From Roseibium album (lineage in GTDB: Bacteria; Pseudomonadota; Alphaproteobacteria; Rhizobiales; Stappiaceae), in assembly GCF_001404515.1 (NCBI RefSeq), contig NZ_CXWE01000001.1, positions 806,001 to 870,000 on the forward strand: 64,000 bases of DNA, written 5' to 3'. The translations under genes were made by a program, and so were the position numbers. Under the pieces are notes generated by a model, which worked only from the letters and a program-made list of their open reading frames with translations, made no database searches and was not told the origin of the DNA. Shown here piece by piece: positions 31,001-35,010 of this stretch (within the stretch, counting starts at the first letter, position 1; each line of letters opens with the position of its first letter).

Positions 31001-33679
31001 GTTACCGGCAGCGGAGCAATCGCCATCATCGGCGCATCCGGCAAGTTTCCAAAGGCGGAAAGCCTCGAGACATTCTGGCAGAATATTGCGTCTGGCCGGG
31101 ACTGTATCGACGCAGTTCCGTCCACACGATGGGATATCGACCGGTACTATGATCCTGATCCTCAGGCTCCGGGAAAAACCTATTGCAAGTGGATGGGTTG
31201 CCTCGAAGGAATTGACTGTTTCGACGCCGAGTTCTTCAACGTCACGCCATTGGAAGCAGTGTTTACGGACCCGCAGCAACGGCTTTTCCTGGAGACGGCT
31301 TGGCACGCGATTGAGGACGCCGCGATAGATCCGGCACAACTTTCCGGCAGCCGGTGCGGCGTTTATGCGGCGTCCGGTCCGAGCGGATACCAGGGCCTGA
31401 TCGAGGAGGAGAATACCTACAGTCTTCTCGGAAATTCCGGGTCGATCCTGGCCGCACGGATTTCCTATCTGCTCGATCTGCGCGGAGCTTCGATCTCGGT
31501 GGACACGGCATGTTCCAGTTCTCTGGTCGCCATCGCCCAGGCATGCGAAAGTCTGCTGTCGGGCACTTCCGACCTGGCGATTGCAGGCGGGGCGTGCGTT
31601 CTTATTGGTCCGAAAATGTTCATAGATACGGCCAAGGTGAGCATGCTGTCGGCGGATGGACGGTGTTTTTCCTTCGACGAACGCGCAAACGGCTTTGTCC
31701 CCGGAGAGGGGGTGGGTGTCGTCATGCTGAAGCGTCTGGAGGAAGCGCAACGGGACGGCGATCCGATTAGAGCTATTGTTCGCGGCTGGGGGACCAATCA
31801 GGACGGGCGCACCAACGGAATTACGGCGCCAAATCCGAAAGCCCAGACCGCCCTTATCAAATCGGTCTACGAAAGGTTCGACATCGATCCGGCGAGCATT
31901 GGACTTTTGGAGTGCCACGGCACGGGCACGCCCTTGGGCGATCCCATCGAAGTGGAAGGATTGACCGACGCGTTTGAAAATGTTGCGGCAGGATACAGTT
32001 GTCCGATCGGCTCGGTAAAATCCAACATCGGTCATTTGCTTGCTTCTGCGGGGGTTGCAGGGACCTTGAAATCTATGCTGGCGCTGGAACACAGGCAGAT
32101 CCCGCCTTCAATCAATATCGACATACCAAATCCCCATATCCCGTTTTCCAAGACACCTTTTTCAGTCAGCAAGTCACTGGAGGAGTGGCAGCAAGACAAG
32201 GCTGGTGCACCGCGGCGTGTCGCCGTCAGTTCGTTCGGTTTCAGCGGCACCAATGCGCATCTGGTACTTGAAGAACACGTTGCGCGAACCAAGGATTTTG
32301 GAGGGATGAAGCCCCGTGCCTTCGTGCTGTCTGCCAAAGACAAAGATCGTCTGATCGACTACGCGGCAGAGGTTGAGCGCTTTGTCACGGCGCGGCAGAA
32401 CATCGATCTGGACGGTCTTGCCGCGGCCCTGCAGGCGAGCCGGTCCGGATTTTGCGACCGGCTGGCCTTCGTCTTCAACGACCGGACGGATCTTCTGCGC
32501 AAACTGGCAGCTGCAGCAAACGGGGTTCCGCTTGAGGGCATGCACTTCACGTCAAACGGCAACACCGGTTCGTCGGGCTTTGAACAGGATGGGGAAGTGC
32601 GGGCGCTGGGAGAGAAGTGGCTCCGGTCTGGTGATGCGCGTCAAGTGGACAAGGCTTTGGCGCTATGGGCCGGCGGCGTTGACTTGAGATGGCCCAAATC
32701 CGAAACTGCGCGGATCAACTTGCCCGGCTACCCGTTCAGGAAAACTGCATATTGGCCAAAACCGGAAGCCGCGAACCACGAAAGCCCGGCAGTGTCCGAG
32801 CCTTTGACGGGTGGTCCGTCCTGGTTTGGCGAACAGGCGATAGCGAGCGAAGTCGGCCAGATGACTATTCGGTTGAGCGGCGCCGAGCCCTACCTGACGA
32901 CGCATACAAGCGGCGAGCAAAGACTGATGACAGGGCTATTGCTGCCTGAAATGTCTCGCAGCGTTTTGGAGCGGTTGACCGGCACGCGGGTCAACGGATT
33001 GCAGCACCTGTTGTGGGGAGCGCCGGTTGCAATAAACGGTAAGCCGCGCGAACTGAATATTTCGGTGATGTCCGATGCCGAAGGGTTGCTTTTCAGGGTC
33101 GAAGCTGACGGAGAGGACGGACATCCGTGCCATCTTGGATCCAGCGTTTCCGGGGCTTTGGCAGCGCCTGCCGGGAAGACCCTGGCTGGCAATCAACCGC
33201 TGCCGGGAACAGAAATCACCGACGTGTTCCGAAGTTTTGCCGAAGTTTGTTCTATTCACTCCGGTCCGCCGTCACCTGAGATGGCACGGGTTGATCAGGT
33301 ATGCCGTGACGACGCTGTGTTCTGGGCGAGGCTCACGCGCCCGTCGAATGACGCTGCCGAAGCGGCGGGTATGGTTTTCGATCCCTTCATTCTGGATGCG
33401 GTCTGGCGCTTGCTGGCGTTCACAGTGTCGGACACCTCGTTTGAACATGATGGCCCGAAGGCGTTGCCGTTCCCCATGAGTGTTCAGGCCATGTATGGCT
33501 TTAAACCTGCCAGCGATCAGGTCACCGTGAAACTGTCTGCTGCGAGCGGATCTTCCAATGGTGTCACGGTGGAGGTCTACAATACGGACGGAAATGAAAG
33601 CCTGCGGCTGGTTGGTGTCAAATTGACGACATTGGATAAGGTCCAGGGCTTTGCGATCGAGGAGAACCTTCCCTCATGA
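13001..33679 (+). CDS. Trans-AT polyketide synthase, modules 1-5 and first half of module 6
   Basis: A 6892-residue synthase without AT domains. Approximate order by residue: KS1 7-437, DH 588-880, KR 1068-1300, ACP 1343-1423; KS2 1471-1905, B 2066-2343, ACP 2363-2440; KS3 2486-2910, KR 3110-3333, ACP 3370-3450; KS4 3485-3923, ACP-like pseudo-domain 3972-4048, MT 4300-4536, ACP 4555-4633; KS5 4671-5090, degenerate crotonase 5330-5480, ECH2 5506-5760, two ACPs 5775-5963; KS6 6003-6428, degenerate DH 6600-6883. No loading module is present, consistent with a starter delivered by the discrete malonamyl-ACP. The ATG at 13001 follows AGGGG and replaces the longer upstream ORF start at 12899, which overlaps the AT-ER gene. 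The protein stops without a terminal ACP; the missing ACP begins the second PKS. The stop overlaps the monooxygenase start (ATGA). Confidence 0.96.
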   Translation: MGGNSQKEPVAIIGLGLRLPGAETLDGFWEHLAAERSLITEVPAERWDAKAVYGNPAKGNKTNSIWGGFVEDADCFDAEFFGISPREAAWMDPQQRFALEMSWQAIEDGGYRASDLAGSRTGVFMGVCHWDYAELLEKHLTVVDAYLPTGIAFSIISNRVSHFFDFHGPSITNDTACAASMTSIYEAVRALQDGTCDLALAGGVNLIWSPNHFVAFSKAGMLSKDGKSKAFDDAANGYVRGEGGAVLLLKPLSHALADADPIHGVIKGVGINHGGRTNSLTVTSPDAQAELIKQVHREAGVSPDTVDFVEAHGPGTPLGDPIEIAGLKAAFSELAAENKVSLTAGACGIGSVKTNIGHLEGAAGVAGVVKVLAALKHGRLPANSGFREENRLIDLGGSSFRIQKEQTEWPEGGDRPRRACVSSFGFGGSNGHVLLEEAPGQSVRQMRRSIAAVPLSATSTERLAEYAARLLGFVEEINPDTVTLADIARTYQMAREPMDVRCVFLVSDLTELACALREFLVLGADGQIVLPKDSSGKTSAKSSKIRRLANEWLQGQSVDWASARRIGKGRRTHAPGYPFDRKRHWMDLSLGAKSQQGPLHPLLHTNTSGFDRCSYETCLTGSEFVLEDHHVGGKQILPGVAALEMARGASDLAGVLNSGGCLIQDVIWRRPVQLENRQTLTIETRLERQDQEKINFQIAAPGSAKNEANVTGTLCIRDFADQEVEDLEELIRRIADPVETDVCYDWLRQSGVDHGPAFRALSRVNRSGQEVLAQIKLPRRLMASLEAMPLHPVLLDAAIQAWVASGNAPPTGAGVPFSCQQIEVHGACEMVMWAHVRMRDGAQDAPVRQLDIDLLDRSGARKVKFKGLVLRVIDHDHLLEPVSGADEDLPLIVTDGGWQSLPLEVRASDVGDRRLRLLLIGIDEVVAAELVNATGWSVERLPDVGGLEDAEAVQVLYAAGFSAVRQCLENRAEKLVDILVLAAEDVPAVVTAPLVGLLKTAMIESPRVRGRLVSIAGDISIGRLRAIAGAEHAASDELAEIRYDASGNRSAWLPVSNAVLGESEPFHANSKGVYWITGGLGGLGRIFADWLFSRGARKLLLTGRSDTPPGDAELWMSGLRKKGAQVHYWPCDISDLSDVERISIRADREIGPLKGIIQSAGVLNDGFIRLQDSKAAEDVFAPKVTGTVNIDKVTKDIDLDFFVLCSSIASVFGNAGQAAYGAANAFLDAFAERRANDVLAGGRKGKVVAIAWPLWADGGMSVDKATLGAVKKRLGLTPLPREAGLKALETILSGQGTPRCTVLHGDLERIDDVLAEYGQTPEDVDASIAKNARAPTITEPVTDTKALKRKTIEFVRGILADVLEMDVSRIKANRKLEEYGLDSIAIVESTSRLEEAIGPLSKTLFFEFVDVDGVASHLIEEHAAALQQALGEETPARQSAAARSSVGDQIGSQPIPVKTDPAGPQPARAGSHDIAIVGLSLHVSKADDQDAFWKLLSEGIDGFEPVPKDRWNNGALHHAERDVLGKTVVKTGAFLKDIDKFDPRYFRISKAEAELMSPEVRLFLQASVEAFEDAGYSRETMARRYDGDVAVIVGSMTNEYDLYGFQNMLMRGSLASGSYTGTVPNMVSYFYGFTGPSYFLDTMCSASSTCVHEAVHMLRAGRCKMALAGGVSLLLHPQKLIATSQEHFTTKSADVIRGYGLGAEGTILGEGVGALVLKPLADAERDGDHVYGVVTGTGISNAGVRNGFTVPNPNQQAVAIERALEDAGIGPQTIGYIEGHGSGTALGDPIEVKALTHVFRKHTDAVQTCPIGTVKSNVAHLLGASGLAGLVKVLAQFRHGQLAPSLHAETLNPDIPFQTSPFFVQRALTPWRRLIDENGVELPRRAGVTSIGAGGMNSHIVLEEHRAAVRAADLGEPDLLVFSALAPERLKEVLKRFAAFLERTPDCRLSDVAYTLQTGKNELSCRMAVAATSISDARTFIESFLTSDTPVSGMMYVPNILETDPPDDLEDVATACAERHLQTVAKAWCHGAPMDWDLFNLGRDVRRMSLPAYPFEKVRCWYQQDADAPSVVNPLGSRFKLHPFIGENQSDVTGLRYRTVLHLKELRDYVYLDAGRETVLPIAAAEIACSVAKISGVAEEPTLSNLEFLFTPVWPEVEELQIEVRPQSADGCIIEITVATVDGNRLKWAEASAARGGTTGDSRFDLEALKNASTRLLDVKDFYGRLKEQRLSFAPYLESVEGLWELSGGGALCRLKDEPLQQDFFKKNICCPAPALAAAFELLRIVVPAEAGSLLRGLGHVSLAAGEIAYILCRLGRTGLPNIHFLNADGSVVGIISDIRLGARKQVAAGQTYVDVDAGPSETHADTLQRDLREKAAAILKFSAADIGARETFHDLGFDSISLARFANDISQAYGIEVSPAVFFECEHVEALTYHLIGRHDLKPPEMPEVADTLRVASSDGLEDGGMRERSARFSRWSGTPEEPAPENRIAIIGMAGRFPQSPDVETFFDHLLEGHDLTGDLPLGRYSQVYADRFAKAGFAKHGGFLKDIDRFDGAFFNVSPVEAERLDPQQRLLLETSWRTLEDAGYKPQDLPRDTGVFIGITSLDYAELWRSEDLPSDGYVATGNSLAMAANRLSHQFDIHGPSQAIDTACSSSLVAMLRARDTLLSGKCSAAIVGGVNLCLALDGFEGPYQAGMLSPAGRCHTFGQAADGYARGEGVAALLLKRLTDAERDGDRIHGVIAGGAENHGGRSGALTAPNAKAQARLIIEAMQDIDPKSVSHIEVHGTGTELGDPVEINGLRRAYSELLGAEPIANPWIGLGTVKSAIGHLEAAAGIAGVIKVLMAMRRNELPPTLHSEPRSPHIDLEGSPFRILTRREPWKRGNDRHPRRAGVSSFGFGGANAHVVLESVDTEQRLTRSPLVAHRFDETRYWLPAARRAESNREKMLFSAKWTTAEATASTPFSGRHVVVGCGVHVPADRAVTSHNLLLAGGTIFDRYTDAAEQLLEILRQEMASGGKEDVLVQLAVPLEGENALFSGLTGMLQTAHEEDPRIRGQVVEVPLAGSSEQTLVWLKEAAGDLHSVRMRYVEGQRQVWCWQELAERTVETPWRTGGVYLITGGMGGLGRLLAGHIAVTVKNAVIVLTGSSPIDADRKKVLSGLREKGAVAAYRQVDVCDPKAVRDLAAHIIEVHGKLNGVFHCAGVLHDGYIATKSSRHLKSVMSSKVQGALALADACSDTSLDAFVLFSSLAGPFGNAGQACYAAANGFLDVLATRSGNRITAVDWPLWADGGMSADDTVKDALYRRMGQRPLETQAGLAALEKAIVSDAAQVAVVGGNEARIRAFFAAGERATAPDRSAPVHDDAGLANASGQFKDKVVRKLGALFAEISGLAASAINPQTPLEDYGIDSLMITRLNSRLDDVFEKLPKTLFFRYRTLHEVSTFLVETQPVACGVWTGETAGSEQPLSRRARVVPTSGISSSSLADDEPIAIIGMSGTYPDAANLEEFWDNLLAGHDAVGAVPDDRWALEEVFDPDPDKAVAQGKSYCKWGAFLDGFADFDPMFFGLSPREAAGMDPQERLFLMTAWQAIEDGGYTRDRLKEIAGTEHGGARVGVFAGVTKTGFALFGPFRSEHGAMVRPSTSFASFANRVSHILDLSGPSLPVDTMCSSSLSAIHEACGQLRSGSCALALAGGVNLYLHPSNYAELSAARMLSPTGRCRSFGAGGDGFVPGEGAGCVLLKPLSRAIADGDRIHAVVRGSAVNHGGRTNGYTVPNPDAQRDVIDAALDRSGLKAGDISYIEAHGTGTELGDPIEIDGLTQAFGIVTEHAGSCALGSVKSSIGHLEAAAGIAGLTKVVLQMKNRVLVPSLHAERINPNIALEETPFVIQREAATWSSRSPRRAGVSSFGAGGANAHVILEEWVDQNGPSSSGDVAETPQLILMSAQDPDRLKEYVKRLLGFLKNSPLPNRKSFSESVSPEEVQAELGRILAIDPAQIDPEEDFDALGLETSHIPALQNWCEKTFGRRPTPADLDMSRSINGLLELIASNSVDQGFPRTAPNLADIAYTLQIGREAMDCRLALVTASADELRNALDAWLKDEEPCVPHAQSIQNSRKGALGALAADQVIGDVVERAWETGHLETVARLWVEGVNVDWEHLQGHRSGLIVSLPTYPFAKNRYWLPGSVTGLDNAVPHTAPIEVADIRQSVEEKRGDVGLLQHQQHLEAAASRVLAAVLNEVRDDEVTLPFKKWLGAARSLISNGPGECDEPQAWTAWEKARQAGKSRAQFELAETALRSLPDILTGIKKATDVLFPDGRQSLVEAVYKENQVAARFSQTVAETVGKIVAADKTPGRKFRILEIGAGTGGTSEPVFAALAPHRDRIAEYGYSDVSRAFLIHAERNYADRVAGLRPMLLNIEKPLSEQGIESGCYDIVIAANALHATADISSTIARVRETLRPGGLLLLNETSRPTVFTHVTFGLLDGWWRFVDGDRRIPGSPSLTSEGWREALEANSFEWVCCSSAQEQELGQQIIVAKADQRPLEVSGLALPSEAYGETDVTVRDCLLAALGETLNIVPAAIEIERSFADYGLDSILGAEFVHRLRTTFGIEIDQTVLFDFTNASRLLAHLLSGYPGISEQSEKAAFESRDTLAASAAQPSADPEITAAAPRETDESIAIVGASGRFAKSPTMDDLWDHLIAAEDLVEPVRRFDLSPFHRDAEAGNYGRHGSFLDRIDGFDPVFFGISGVEATYMDPQQRLFLEEAWKTLESAGHAGEDMIGRRCGVFVGCAHGDYQELFDEQPPGQAFWGNTTSLIPARISYWLDLKGPAVAIDTACSSSLVALHLACQSLRNGECDLALAGGVFVQCSPRFFRYANAARMLSSTGRCAAFGASADGIVPGEAVGAVLLRPLKDALKDGDTILGVVAASGTNQDGTTNGITAPSASSQERLIRQVYEENAIDPGTIDYVEAHGTGTVLGDPIEHAALTRAFGKNNRRKVYLGAVKSNIGHATTAAGIAGLAKVLLSLREQTIPPSIHFGTGNPAIDFPSSQFAVNTQPVAWPKGGGKKRRAAISSFGFSGTNAHAVIEDAPDRKEEPEPAGDLLFVLSARTQDQLKAQAEILVIHLEKPHELLAEDVSFTLMVGRRSMAHRLTLVASGLDDVCQALRTWLRGRADSGVESGEFPVTVNGGPQLPARLTEAVGNTRGANLRALGRKFLAGASIDTGSVFQRPRLRVPLPTYPFADKSYWVAGKRAAADRNTPGDDSATRSAPSAKRGEPVLAAVPKPKITLAEPAAEVAVSRGSAVARSGKVVLAPLAATSEKEAMAGEVLSDATTEGVHVLTLSGIWGPQQADLFAQALEKSGVDETIRAIVVVLADDWDTSGDWPAELELAVLLECPVPVVVCAGGDTPDRASALLAVADFIVARRSVALGREEWRGALRVDAGQEYDAALALAKDIAQGPRKSLVLLKQHMRRDLPQLLGDNTAALFPMNAVRAPEGRKPHPSSRPITLKTDVMRLELFEDGVALITMLERSGRNMFTPDFMDGLEEAFGTVALLPEAKVVVLTGHDTYFACGGTREGLDDLQQGGSRFTDRKIYSLPLECRLPVIAAMQGHAIGAGWSLGMYCDRTIMADEAIYQSNYLLLGFTPGAGATLIFPKRLGDELGREILFSARQYRGKDLSDRTERATSHPARDVLGFALDEAHALAREPVERLIAVKTGHAEGVRFALEKVLECELAMHEKTFIGNQDVKQRIAAKFSSETLGSKEREPEREPDLDRSALKADLIMSLANDLMIDASDIRPQDTFLELGLDSILAVTWIRNLNRQFDIALPATAVYAYPTVQALTGHVAEVIGAGNADEPREEAEAGQQPAAAASVEGTEEASAVDQDLRSDIITSLAQDLMIDPGEISDQSAFLDLGLDSILAVTWIRKLNEQYEINLPATAVYAHPTAGALVSHIAGLISAAENPVREREEHHSEEPVEPPPGRSGPAPVTLHAAKTEPVTGSGAIAIIGASGKFPKAESLETFWQNIASGRDCIDAVPSTRWDIDRYYDPDPQAPGKTYCKWMGCLEGIDCFDAEFFNVTPLEAVFTDPQQRLFLETAWHAIEDAAIDPAQLSGSRCGVYAASGPSGYQGLIEEENTYSLLGNSGSILAARISYLLDLRGASISVDTACSSSLVAIAQACESLLSGTSDLAIAGGACVLIGPKMFIDTAKVSMLSADGRCFSFDERANGFVPGEGVGVVMLKRLEEAQRDGDPIRAIVRGWGTNQDGRTNGITAPNPKAQTALIKSVYERFDIDPASIGLLECHGTGTPLGDPIEVEGLTDAFENVAAGYSCPIGSVKSNIGHLLASAGVAGTLKSMLALEHRQIPPSINIDIPNPHIPFSKTPFSVSKSLEEWQQDKAGAPRRVAVSSFGFSGTNAHLVLEEHVARTKDFGGMKPRAFVLSAKDKDRLIDYAAEVERFVTARQNIDLDGLAAALQASRSGFCDRLAFVFNDRTDLLRKLAAAANGVPLEGMHFTSNGNTGSSGFEQDGEVRALGEKWLRSGDARQVDKALALWAGGVDLRWPKSETARINLPGYPFRKTAYWPKPEAANHESPAVSEPLTGGPSWFGEQAIASEVGQMTIRLSGAEPYLTTHTSGEQRLMTGLLLPEMSRSVLERLTGTRVNGLQHLLWGAPVAINGKPRELNISVMSDAEGLLFRVEADGEDGHPCHLGSSVSGALAAPAGKTLAGNQPLPGTEITDVFRSFAEVCSIHSGPPSPEMARVDQVCRDDAVFWARLTRPSNDAAEAAGMVFDPFILDAVWRLLAFTVSDTSFEHDGPKALPFPMSVQAMYGFKPASDQVTVKLSAASGSSNGVTVEVYNTDGNESLRLVGVKLTTLDKVQGFAIEENLPS
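13020..17270 (+). other. PKS module 1: KS-DH-KR-ACP
   Basis: KS1 keeps the Cys (DTACAAS, normally DTACSSS) and the His, but in an altered context (AHGPGT instead of AHGTGT). The DH has an intact HxxxGxxxxP (HHVGGKQILP) and the second catalytic Asp in HPVLLDAAIQ. The KR has TGGLGGLG and the Ser/Tyr pair in CSSIASVFGNAGQAAYGAAN; the LND motif points to B-type stereochemistry. ACP Ser is in YGLDSIAIVE. Expected output is an alpha,beta-unsaturated thioester bearing the terminal amide, the acceptor needed by the branching module that follows. Being first in the line with no loading ACP in cis, KS1 should accept the discrete ACP's acyl group. Confidence 0.88.
17415..20320 (+). other. PKS module 2: KS-B-ACP branching module
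   Basis: KS2 has Cys in LDTMCSASST and His in GHGSGT; the second His context is SNVAH rather than SNIGH. The following double-hotdog domain aligns with DH, but the catalytic His is Tyr (RDYVYLDAG) and the catalytic Asp position is Ala (ALAAAFELL). It therefore cannot dehydrate and fits a B (branching) domain. By precedent from rhizoxin and the glutarimide PKSs, KS-B catalyses Michael addition of a malonyl unit to the enoyl chain, after which the amide attacks to close a six-membered imide. ACP Ser is in LGFDSISLAR. This module plus the amidotransferase is the strongest glutarimide evidence in the window. Confidence 0.85.
20460..23350 (+). other. PKS module 3: KS-KR-ACP
   Basis: KS3 is canonical (DTACSSS, HGTGTELGDP, SAIGHLEAAAG). 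The usual post-KS linker is shortened, and the chain passes to a KR with TGGMGGLG and FSSLAGPFGNAGQACYAAAN; the LHD motif suggests a B-type KR. ACP Ser is in YGIDSLMITR. Expected product is a beta-hydroxy thioester next to the imide-bearing carbon chain, consistent with the hydroxyl found at that place in glutarimide polyketides. Confidence 0.88.
23457..26900 (+). other. PKS module 4: KS-(ACP-like insert)-MT-ACP
   Basis: KS4 is intact (DTMCSSS, HGTGTELGDP, SSIGHLEAAAG). An ACP-like stretch without the phosphopantetheine Ser lies inside the KS-downstream linker (24916-25145, separate entry). The methyltransferase has the SAM loop LEIGAGTGGTS and a YDIVIAANALHA segment typical of PKS MT domains. 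No KR follows, so an alpha-methyl beta-keto thioester is the simplest prediction; an O-methylating role cannot be excluded from the motifs alone. ACP Ser is in YGLDSILGAEF. Confidence 0.85.
24916..25145 (+). other. ACP-like pseudo-domain embedded in the module 4 linker
   Basis: About 75 residues between KS4 and its flanking subdomain read like a carrier protein: a VQAELGRILAIDPAQIDPEE first helix and loop, then DALGLETSHIPAL where ACPs have D-x-G-L-D-S-L, then a helix ending in FGRR and a terminal INGLLELIA helix. The Ser is replaced (GLET instead of GLDS), so it should not be phosphopantetheinylated. It interrupts a linker that then resumes normally (IAYTLQIGREAMDCRLAL to LPTYPFAKNRYWLPG). 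A structural or docking role, for example toward the MT, is inference. Confidence 0.65.
27015..30890 (+). other. PKS module 5: KS-ECHlike-ECH2-ACP-ACP (beta-branch module)
   Basis: KS5 is canonical (DTACSSS, HGTGTVLGDP, SNIGHATTAAG). Two crotonase-fold domains follow. The first (about 28990-29440) is short and has lost recognisable oxyanion-hole motifs. The second (about 29520-30280) is complete, with FACGG, a GHAIGAGWSLGMYCD segment and GFTPGAGAT as in decarboxylating ECH2 domains. The tandem ACPs both carry LGLDSILAVTWIR: a Trp six residues after the Ser, the published marker of ACPs recognised by HMGS cassettes. Together with the HMGS cassette at 1131-4649 this predicts a methyl or exo-methylene branch at the beta carbon. 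Confidence 0.9.
31010..33650 (+). other. PKS module 6, first part: KS and degenerate DH
   Basis: KS6 is intact (DTACSSS, HGTGTPLGDP, SNIGHLLASAG). The DH-fold domain that ends the protein has lost the dehydratase motif: the aligned segment is HTSGEQRLMT, where Gly and Pro of HxxxGxxxxP are missing, though Asp remains in FILDAVWR. There is no ACP before the stop. With the flavin monooxygenase encoded next and an ACP at the start of the second PKS, this forms a three-gene oxygen-insertion module of the oocydin type. Confidence 0.82.
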
Positions 33680-35010
33680 GCACTGTGCCAAACAAGGTTG
33701 CGATTGTCGGGGGTGGACCAACGGGCATCGGGGTAGCGCGTGAGCTGATTGAAGGCGGCATAGAGGTGGATCTTTATGAGGCTGAAGCTGATTTCGGAGG
33801 TGTCTGGAATGCGGAGGCCGAATGTGGCCGGACGTATGAGTCCCTTCATCTGATTTCGCCGAAGTTCAACACTCAGGTCGCCGACTTTCCAATGCCGGAA
33901 AGCTATCCGCACTATCCGAACCACATGCAGATGCTGGCCTATATCCGCTCCTATGCAAGGGAGTTTGGTGTTTATGACCAGGCACACTTCAATGCTCCGG
34001 TTAGAAAACTCACGCAGGAAGGCGAAAACTGGCGGCTTCAAACCCGAGCCGGGCATGATGCACTTTATCCGCTGGTGATTGTCTGCAATGGCCTGCAGCG
34101 CGTCCCTCGATATCCGGAGCCTGCTTACTCTGGCGATTTTCGGGGCGAAATCCTCCATGTCAGAGACTACAAGTCGGCGAGCCAGGTTGCCGGAAAACGG
34201 GTTCTTGTGGTCGGCGGCGGTAACTCTGGGTGTGATATTGCCGTTGACGCCGCGCGAACGGCGCAAAGCGTCGCGCACAGTACGCGGCGCGGATATTACT
34301 ACCAGCCGAAATTCATCTATGGAAAACCCACCCCTCAATGGATGATGGAGCTGGGGAACAAGTTTCCGACCAAAGAAGAAACGCTTGCTTACATCGAGGA
34401 AGTCTTCAAGCTCGCCGGATACGATGGCACAGACTACGGTCTTCCGAAGCCTGATTATCCGCTGGATGCGGCCCATCCGGTGATGAACTCGCTGTTGCTC
34501 TACTACATCGGCCATGGTGATATCACACCAAAAGGCGATATCGAATGCTTTGAGGGCAAGACTGCCATCTTCAGGGACGGAACCAGGCAAGACGTTGATC
34601 TGGTGCTTTACGCGACTGGCTATAGCCGCGATTTTCCTTTTCTCGACAAAGGTTTGCTGGAGTGGAAGGGAGATATCCCTGATCTATTCTTGCATTCCAC
34701 GCCGCGCGATCTGGACAACATCCTGTTCATGGGTTTCATAAATGCTGCGGGTGGACTGGGAGACGGGCTGAAAACCCAGGGTCTGTTCGTTTTGAACTAT
34801 GCCCGCGCCCTGTTCGGCAGGACGCCCGGCTTGGAGCAGTTCCTGAAAGCCAAGAAAACCGACACGCCGGATCTCGGACAGAATTACTTCATCGATTCCT
34901 ACCGGCATCAGTGGGAGGCCGATCTTTGGAAACTTCTCGGCCATATGCGCCACTACCGCGATATGCTGGGTGATGATGCAGACAGGTCTCGGGAGGCGGC
35001 TGCAGAATGA
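33676..35010 (+). CDS. Flavin-dependent monooxygenase, Baeyer-Villiger type, of the split module 6
   Basis: A 444-residue group B flavoprotein monooxygenase. FAD-binding GGGPTG lies near residue 11 and NADPH-binding GGGNSG near 179. The fingerprint FxGxxxHxxxY (FRGEILHVRDY, about residue 155) marks the FMO and Baeyer-Villiger group. Both ends overlap their neighbours by four bases (ATGA), so it is co-translated with the two PKSs. Similar enzymes in pederin-type and oocydin-type trans-AT systems insert oxygen into the growing chain while it is bound to an ACP. The adjacent degenerate DH and the split ACP favour mid-chain ester formation here. Later hydrolysis of such an ester would release shorter products, which could explain small and large congeners from one cluster. 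Confidence 0.92.
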   Translation: MSTVPNKVAIVGGGPTGIGVARELIEGGIEVDLYEAEADFGGVWNAEAECGRTYESLHLISPKFNTQVADFPMPESYPHYPNHMQMLAYIRSYAREFGVYDQAHFNAPVRKLTQEGENWRLQTRAGHDALYPLVIVCNGLQRVPRYPEPAYSGDFRGEILHVRDYKSASQVAGKRVLVVGGGNSGCDIAVDAARTAQSVAHSTRRGYYYQPKFIYGKPTPQWMMELGNKFPTKEETLAYIEEVFKLAGYDGTDYGLPKPDYPLDAAHPVMNSLLLYYIGHGDITPKGDIECFEGKTAIFRDGTRQDVDLVLYATGYSRDFPFLDKGLLEWKGDIPDLFLHSTPRDLDNILFMGFINAAGGLGDGLKTQGLFVLNYARALFGRTPGLEQFLKAKKTDTPDLGQNYFIDSYRHQWEADLWKLLGHMRHYRDMLGDDADRSREAAAE